A stretch of 10,726 bases of DNA from contig JAQVZK010000048.1 of the NCBI GenBank assembly GCA_028708195.1, forward strand, positions 1 to 10,726, in the 5' to 3' direction. Below the pieces are notes generated by a model. That model did not search any database, was not told the origin of the DNA, and saw nothing but the letters and a program-made list of their open reading frames with translations. Position 1 is the first letter of the stretch; each line of letters opens with the position of its first letter. This document shows, piece after piece, positions 6,486 through 10,726 of the stretch. The position numbers and the translations under genes were made by a program. The stretch comes from Desulfovibrio sp. (GTDB lineage Bacteria; Desulfobacterota; Desulfovibrionia; Desulfovibrionales; Desulfovibrionaceae).

Positions 6486-6537
6486 CGTTAAAGGCTGCGC
6501 CTGACCCAAACCTCGGTTCAGCGGCAGCGCCTTTACG
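6486..6537 (+). other. Long imperfect hairpin in the smpB-comEC gap
   Basis: TAAAGGC at 6489-6495 pairs with GCCTTTA at 6529-6535, and CG 6486-6487 with CG 6536-6537 across one bulged T. Inward, with small bulges, GC pairs with GC, GCC with GGC and TGA with TCA, leaving a loop of about 13 bases. This gives about 17 bp in all. No T-run follows, so it is not a normal terminator. It may be the 5' part of a structured RNA running to the terminator at 6709-6738. No RNA family is recognised. A TATATT at 6474-6479 could be a -10 box, but no good -35 is seen. Confidence 0.4.
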
Positions 6538-6570
6538 GCACACCATTTTCTTAAAGACAATCCGCTCTAG

Positions 6571-6671
6571 AAACGGCAATAGAAGCAAGGCAGTTGCGCT
6601 CATATGTGCGTGATCTGTGTCAAGCTCTGTTGGCGCACAAAAAACAGCGTCAGAAGCAAGGCAAGTGCGCT
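6571..6671 (+). repeat. 30-bp imperfect direct repeat at 71-bp spacing upstream of comEC
   Basis: Copy 1 at 6571-6600 and copy 2 at 6642-6671 match at 24 of 30 positions. The last 20 bases, AGAAGCAAGGCA then TGCGCT with two variable bases between, match at 18 of 20. Between the copies, CGCACA at 6634-6639 can pair with TGTGCG 6605-6610, while the overlapping GCGCAC 6633-6638 can pair with GTGCGC 6665-6670. These two stems exclude each other. The copies may be binding sites or two halves of a duplicated RNA element. No protein-coding signal is seen. Confidence 0.6.
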
Positions 6672-6708
6672 GATGTCGTCGCTACTACCGACGCAGTCAA
6701 TGTGTGAC

Positions 6709-6738
6709 CCGCCGTGCGGCAACCCGACGGCGGTTTTT
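6709..6738 (+). terminator. Strong intrinsic terminator 16 bp before the comEC start
   Basis: CCGCCGT at 6709-6715 pairs with ACGGCGG at 6727-6733. Inside, CGG 6717-6719 pairs with CCG 6724-6726 around the loop CAAC, with one bulged G. Five T follow directly (6734-6738). This is a textbook Rho-independent terminator on the + strand. It must end a transcript that starts in the smpB-comEC gap or further upstream. It is too close to comEC to leave room for a separate promoter, so it may act as an attenuator. Confidence 0.75.
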
Positions 6739-6754
6739 ACGGGCACAAAAAGGC

Positions 6755-9520
6755 ATGCGCTACCCGCCCCTGCAAGCCCCTCTGTTCTGGCAGACCTGCC
6801 TTTGCTTCTGGATAGGCGGCATTGCCTCTGCCGTATGGCCGCAGCAGACCCTCCTGTGCTTTCTTCTTCTCATTCTGGCAGACAGCCGCCTGTGGCGCAT
6901 ACCCCGCCTCGCCCTCTGCTCCATGCTGGCCCTTGCCGGGCTGCTGACCGCGCAATGGCAACTCTTTGGCAGCCCGTGGCAACAAAGCCTCCCCAGGCCA
7001 GAACAGCCGCTGTGGCTTGCTCAGGCGGGCAAAAGCCCGCGCGTCTGCGGCACAGTCACAGACAGCCAGGGCTTGCCAGACCAACGCTTACGGCTGCTGC
7101 TCTCTGGCCTGGCCCCTGAAGCAGCAAACCACGCAAAAAATATCCCTGCCGGGCACGAACAAAAAGGGCCGCAAACGGCCCCCACTGCGCAGGGTCCACC
7201 CCCTGTTCCTCTGTCCAGCCTCACCGCATTAACGTGGGATAAATCGCCCTTGCGGCCCCTGCCGGGGCAAGAACTTTGCCTCAATCTTCGCCCTATACCC
7301 ATGCAGGGATTTGCCAACATCGGGCAATCACAATGGGAACTCTGGTGGGCGGCTCAAGGCGTGCACTGGCGCATGTGGACGCAGGGCGAACGCACAGCCC
7401 CCACCCTGCAAGGCGAACCCAGCCGCTCAGCCCGCTGGCGCGAAACCCTGCACTCGGATTTTCTGACCGCGCTTGCGCCTGAAATGTTGCCGCTTCTTGC
7501 CAATGATGCGTCCGCTGCCGCCTCAAACTCCAGACACGGGGCACCTGCCGCCGCGGTGCAGTCTGGCGGTCCTGATCTTGGCCAAGGCAAGGCCATCCTG
7601 ATGGCGCTGCTTTTCGGCGACAGGCAATATCTGGACCAGGCCACTCTAAACAATTTTGCCGCAGCCACCCTTGTGCACAGCCTGGCCCTTTCAGGCCAGC
7701 ACCTCATTGTGGCAGGCATGCTCGGGCTGGCCTGCGTATTGGCTTTTGCCCGCCTGCGGCCCGGCATCTATCTGCACCGGCCCAAAGCGTTGTGGGTCAT
7801 ACTGGCATCCTTGCCTCCGGCGCTGGCCTATCTGTGGCTGGGGGATGCTCCGGCATCACTTCTGCGGGCGACGGTCATGCTTTTTGTGGTGGCCCTGTGG
7901 CTTACCCTCGGCCGCCCACGCACCACGCTCGACGCCTTGAGCGCGGCACTTCTGTGCATCACCGTGGCCGCTCCATTGACCGTTTTTGATACCGGGCTGC
8001 AACTCTCTGCCCTGTGTGTGGGCGCCATAGGGTTGAGCCTGCCCTGGCTGCGGCAGATCATGCCCGAGCCAGATACTTTTTCAGCCAGTGGGCTGCGTGC
8101 CCGCCTTTCGTGGTGGGGCCGCGCGTTTTTGCGTATTTTTTTCGTGTCTCTCTGCATACAGGTGGCCCTACTGCCGCTCAACATACTGCTTTTCGGCAAT
8201 GCGGGCTTCTGGTTTCCCCTCAACGTGGTCTGGCTGCCGGTGGCCGATCTTTTTGTACTGCCAGCCTCAGTTCTGGGCCTTTTGTGCGCAGCAACGGGTA
8301 TGGAGGCCGCAGCCCGCCTGATACTGGACGCGGCCGCCCTGCCTTGCCAGTGGCTGGTGGCCCTGCTCAACCGGCTGTCTGAAAGCGGCAATCTGTCGGC
8401 CCCATCCATGCTGCGCCCGCACTGGACAGCTCTGCCCGCCTTTGCCGCCCTGCTCGCCGCGCTGGCTTTCAAGGCCGGACGCCCTGCCCTGCCCAAGGCG
8501 GCACTTCGCCTGTTGCTGGCAGGAGGGCTATTGCTTTTTGCCGGGCCCATGTTGCGGCTGACAGAGCGCCTGTCACCCGAGATACGTCTGGATGTACTGG
8601 ATGTCGGCCAAAGCCAGGCCGTCGCCCTACGCCTGCCGGGGCATTTTCGTCTGTTGCTGGACGGCGGCGGCAGCGCATCGCCGCGTTTTGATCCCGGCCA
8701 AAACATTGTAGCGCCGGTGCTGCTCTATAACGACGCACCCCGCCTGAATGCTGTGCTGAACAGCCATCCCGACCTGGACCATATGGGGGGGCTGGCGCAT
8801 ATTATGGGGCAGTTTGCGGTAAGCGCGCTCTTTGACAACGGGCATGACAGCAGAGAGCGCAGAACCCGTTGGGGGGACATTTGGGACAAAATCCGGCAAG
8901 AATATCTGGCCCAGCCTCTTGCCCAAGGGGACGTTCTGCACCTTGGGGACCCGGTTCATGGCCTGCAACTGAAAATCCTGCATCCCCCCCGCCGCAGCAG
9001 CGTCCACAGTGCAGGCAAAGCCATCAGTGACGCATGGGACGGCAACAACGCCTCTCTGGTGGCAAGGCTTGTCTTTCAGGGGCAGGGGCTGGCCCTCATA
9101 CCCGGAGACGCCGAACGCAAAACCCTGCGGCATATGCTGGATCAGGGGCTGAATCTTCGCGCGCAGGTGCTGGTGCTGCCCCACCACGGTTCAGACAGCA
9201 GCTATTTGCCAGAATTTTATGAGGCAGTGCAGCCCAAAATAGCAATTGCGGCCTGCGGTTTTGAAAACCGTTACGGCTACCCTGGCAAAAAAGTACTGGC
9301 ATGGCTGGACAAAGCGGGCATTCCCCTGCTGTTCACAGGAAAAGACGGGCAAATAAGCTTGATTTGGCCTGGCGGTAAAGGACCGCATAACGCCACCCTA
9401 CACGTACGGACCCAAAGAACACGTCAGGCAGAGGCAAAGCAGGACAGACAGAAAAACAGCCAAGGAGCCCCCAGAAGCAGCAAAAGAGCGTCTGAAGATC
9501 CCAGGCAAAAAGAGGACTAG
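6755..9520 (+). CDS. comEC: ComEC/Rec2-family DNA internalisation channel
   Basis: ComEC carries single-stranded DNA across the inner membrane in natural transformation. With ATG 6755 the product is 921 residues, longer than most. The N-terminus has hydrophobic segments, then a soluble part with Pro/Ala-rich inserts near residues 130-160 and 250-270. The Competence domain contains HSLALSGQH (308-316) and many membrane segments (about 310-640). A metallo-beta-lactamase-like domain follows, with LDVLDVGQSQ, SHPDLDHMGG (H671, D673, D675, H676), PGDAE (D785) and PHHGSDSS (H810, H811). A charged, basic tail of about 40 residues ends the protein. GTG 6704 is in frame, but a terminator hairpin lies inside that extension, so ATG 6755 is preferred. 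No good ribosome-binding site is seen for either. The motifs are intact. Function in transformation is inferred. Confidence 0.92.
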   Translation: MRYPPLQAPLFWQTCLCFWIGGIASAVWPQQTLLCFLLLILADSRLWRIPRLALCSMLALAGLLTAQWQLFGSPWQQSLPRPEQPLWLAQAGKSPRVCGTVTDSQGLPDQRLRLLLSGLAPEAANHAKNIPAGHEQKGPQTAPTAQGPPPVPLSSLTALTWDKSPLRPLPGQELCLNLRPIPMQGFANIGQSQWELWWAAQGVHWRMWTQGERTAPTLQGEPSRSARWRETLHSDFLTALAPEMLPLLANDASAAASNSRHGAPAAAVQSGGPDLGQGKAILMALLFGDRQYLDQATLNNFAAATLVHSLALSGQHLIVAGMLGLACVLAFARLRPGIYLHRPKALWVILASLPPALAYLWLGDAPASLLRATVMLFVVALWLTLGRPRTTLDALSAALLCITVAAPLTVFDTGLQLSALCVGAIGLSLPWLRQIMPEPDTFSASGLRARLSWWGRAFLRIFFVSLCIQVALLPLNILLFGNAGFWFPLNVVWLPVADLFVLPASVLGLLCAATGMEAAARLILDAAALPCQWLVALLNRLSESGNLSAPSMLRPHWTALPAFAALLAALAFKAGRPALPKAALRLLLAGGLLLFAGPMLRLTERLSPEIRLDVLDVGQSQAVALRLPGHFRLLLDGGGSASPRFDPGQNIVAPVLLYNDAPRLNAVLNSHPDLDHMGGLAHIMGQFAVSALFDNGHDSRERRTRWGDIWDKIRQEYLAQPLAQGDVLHLGDPVHGLQLKILHPPRRSSVHSAGKAISDAWDGNNASLVARLVFQGQGLALIPGDAERKTLRHMLDQGLNLRAQVLVLPHHGSDSSYLPEFYEAVQPKIAIAACGFENRYGYPGKKVLAWLDKAGIPLLFTGKDGQISLIWPGGKGPHNATLHVRTQRTRQAEAKQDRQKNSQGAPRSSKRASEDPRQKED

Positions 9521-9539
9521 GTGCTGTTTTTAAATAATT

Positions 9540-9576
9540 CTTCTGGTCAACTGGCTGCGTCAGAAGCCCATTTTTT
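9540..9576 (+). terminator. Probable terminator of comEC
   Basis: CTTCTG at 9540-9545 pairs with CAGAAG at 9561-9566 around a 15-base loop, followed by CCCA and six T (9571-9576). The position, 20 bp after the comEC stop and facing convergent mutM, fits a terminator. The 6-bp stem and the gap before the T-run make it weak. For mutM on the - strand I see only an AT-rich inverted pair (TTTAATT 9591-9597 with AATTAAA 9624-9630) around a small GC stem. Confidence 0.4.
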
Positions 9577-9641
9577 CCAGCCTACCTCAGTTTAATTTTG
9601 CGAGGCTTGCCTGACGGCGATTGAATTAAAAAATAAAACCC

Positions 9642-10607
9642 TTACCCCTGACAGTGCGGACAATAAACCGTACTGCGGCCCGCAACCTTGACTTTTTCAA
9701 GAGGACGGCCGCACTTTTTGCATGGCTGCCCGCCGCGTCCGTACACGGCAAAGGTATTTTGAAAGGCCCCCACATTACCGTCGGCATCCCTGTAGTCGCG
9801 AATGGAACTGCCGCACTGAGATATGGACAGCAACAGCACGTCCTGCAAGCAGTTCAAAAGCCGTTTTGCCTGCTTTTGCGTGAGGTCAGCCGCCTTGCGG
9901 CGCGGGTCAATGCCTGCCGCGAACAAACTTTCATCCGCATAGATATTACCCACCCCTGCCAGCACCTTTTGATCCAGCAGCACTGCCTTGATGGCTGATT
10001 TTTTGCCAGCAATGCTTTTGGCAAAGCTATTTTCAGTCAGGGTCAACGGCTCGGGGCCAAGATCATTCCAAAAGGGCCAGCGGGCAAAAATATCGGCTGT
10101 ACCTGCCAGCATGAGGCCAAAGGCGCGCACGTCATCAAAGAATAACCGGCGCGGCCCTGTATGGACACAACTGGGTTTATCCTCCCCACACCTCTGCTCG
10201 CATTCAGCTTGCGCTGCAGGGGCCTCTCCCACGCATAGGGCTTCTGCTTTTTTCGGGCCTTCCGCCGAGGGAGCATCCAGATCAATGACGCAACGGGTAT
10301 GGGAGCCGGGCTCAGTGTTGGCCGCATAGGTCATGAGCCGCCCAGTCATGCGCAAATGCACGGCAAGCCGCAGGTCTTTACACGTGCGCACCTTCTCGTT
10401 TTCAGCGTGTGAGGCGTCCAGATACAGGAGCAGCAGTTTTCCACGCCGCCCGACTTCTTCAATGCGGCATCCGCGCAAGTTCTCCAGTGGAACACTTAAT
10501 GGGTGCTGGCTGGTGGCGCGCAAAACGTGCGCATTGGTGATAACGCAACCCTGCACATGAGGGCGCAGCGTTCTGGCAACGGTTTCAACTTCTGGCAATT
10601 CGGGCAT
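9642..10607 (-). CDS. mutM: Formamidopyrimidine-DNA glycosylase (Fpg/MutM)
   Basis: MutM excises 8-oxoguanine and other oxidised purines and cleaves the abasic site. The 321-residue product starts MPELPEVETV, with the catalytic Pro2 and Glu3 and Lys57 (RRGK) all present. HLRMTGRL (84-91), FFDDVRAFG (156-164), the H2TH region VLAGVGNIYADES (215-227), and a C-terminal zinc finger with C296, C299, C316 and C319 plus GRSTVYCPHCQ follow. It is about 50 residues longer than usual. Most of the excess is an insert at about 111-152 carrying four Cys (125, 136, 140, 147). The start ATG (10605-10607) is set by Pro2 and by GAGGA five bases upstream. It is convergent with comEC. Confidence 0.97.
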   Translation of the reverse strand: MPELPEVETVARTLRPHVQGCVITNAHVLRATSQHPLSVPLENLRGCRIEEVGRRGKLLLLYLDASHAENEKVRTCKDLRLAVHLRMTGRLMTYAANTEPGSHTRCVIDLDAPSAEGPKKAEALCVGEAPAAQAECEQRCGEDKPSCVHTGPRRLFFDDVRAFGLMLAGTADIFARWPFWNDLGPEPLTLTENSFAKSIAGKKSAIKAVLLDQKVLAGVGNIYADESLFAAGIDPRRKAADLTQKQAKRLLNCLQDVLLLSISQCGSSIRDYRDADGNVGAFQNTFAVYGRGGQPCKKCGRPLEKVKVAGRSTVYCPHCQG

Positions 10608-10629
10608 GATTTTCCTCGGTTTAACCAGA

Positions 10630-10657
10630 ATAATAAGGCCTTCTGTCAACGTGGCAA
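10630..10657 (-). promoter_or_regulatory. Sigma70-type promoter of mutM
   Basis: On the - strand, TTGCCA (10657-10652) is followed after 16 bases by TATTAT (10635-10630). Each hexamer differs from consensus at one position. Transcription would begin near 10622-10624, giving a short leader of about 15-17 bases with GAGGA (10616-10612) before the ATG. A TTGACA further in (10649-10644) has no -10 at proper spacing. Confidence 0.55.
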
Positions 10658-10726
10658 GTTAAAACGGACTGTTGGCATATACCCTGCCGGCATGAAAGCA
10701 CTACCGCTGTTCCTCCAAAGCGAAAT

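Noticed and set aside
6541..6738. 6S RNA
   Set aside because: The size and terminator would fit, but I could not draw the long central-bubble helix that defines 6S RNA.
6353..6754. A tmRNA (ssrA) gene next to smpB
   Set aside because: tmRNA often lies near smpB, but no tRNA-like ends, TTCGA arm or long tmRNA-length structure could be found in the gap.
6704..6754. Upstream GTG start of comEC
   Set aside because: The extension is Arg-rich, has no Shine-Dalgarno sequence and contains a complete intrinsic terminator, so ATG 6755 is the better start.
10673..10688. Sigma54-like promoter, GG-N10-GC pattern (TGGCAT...CTGCC)
   Set aside because: Spacing fits, but the -12 side is poor and transcription would start after the only ATG visible downstream; chance match is likely.
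10692..10726. Start of a divergent + strand gene (ATG, MKALPLFLQ...)
   Set aside because: Only 11 codons are visible, there is no ribosome-binding site, and no family can be recognised; it may be real but cannot be supported.

Overview
The window is about 10.7 kb of GC-rich bacterial chromosome. It carries housekeeping genes in an order I associate with Desulfovibrio-type sulfate reducers. The evidence for that group is the gene order, a TM1570-type RNA methyltransferase tail directly before rplS, a lone mannose-family PTS IID gene beside ptsH-ptsI, and the codon bias. Genus is an inference; no rRNA or marker unique to the group is present.

Positions 1-6352 (+ strand) form one long co-directional block. 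It starts with the end of a TrmD-associated RNA methyltransferase, then rplS (ribosomal protein L19), rnhB (RNase HII), yraN (UPF0102) and rsmI (16S rRNA C1402 methyltransferase). After these come a PTS IID-like membrane protein, ptsH (HPr), ptsI (Enzyme I) and smpB (trans-translation). Several junctions overlap or nearly touch: rnhB/yraN by 4 bp, yraN/rsmI by 59 bp, ptsH/ptsI with a 1-bp gap, and ptsI/smpB by 4 bp. Translational coupling is therefore likely. The themes are tRNA/rRNA modification, ribosome assembly and rescue, nucleic-acid maintenance, and a PEP-dependent phosphorelay whose IIA, IIB and IIC partners are not here.

Positions 6353-6754 are a gene-free stretch of about 400 bp between smpB and comEC, and the least ordinary part of the window. 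In order it holds a G/C-tract palindrome (likely the terminator of the long block), a long imperfect hairpin, a 30-bp direct repeat at 71-bp spacing with mutually exclusive stems, and a strong intrinsic terminator ending 16 bp before the comEC start codon. It could be a short ncRNA gene or a regulated leader of comEC.

Positions 6755-9520 encode a ComEC/Rec2 DNA-uptake channel. mutM (Fpg glycosylase) is convergent on the - strand at 9642-10607, with its own recognisable promoter. Its product has an unusual Cys-containing insert of about 40 residues.

I found no mobile element, CRISPR array, rRNA or tRNA. The genes are ordinary; what deserves a second look is the RNA-level architecture: the 18-bp GCAA-capped hairpin after rplS, the structured leaders of the IID gene and ptsH, a tandem repeat spanning the rsmI stop codon, and the smpB-comEC intergenic region.
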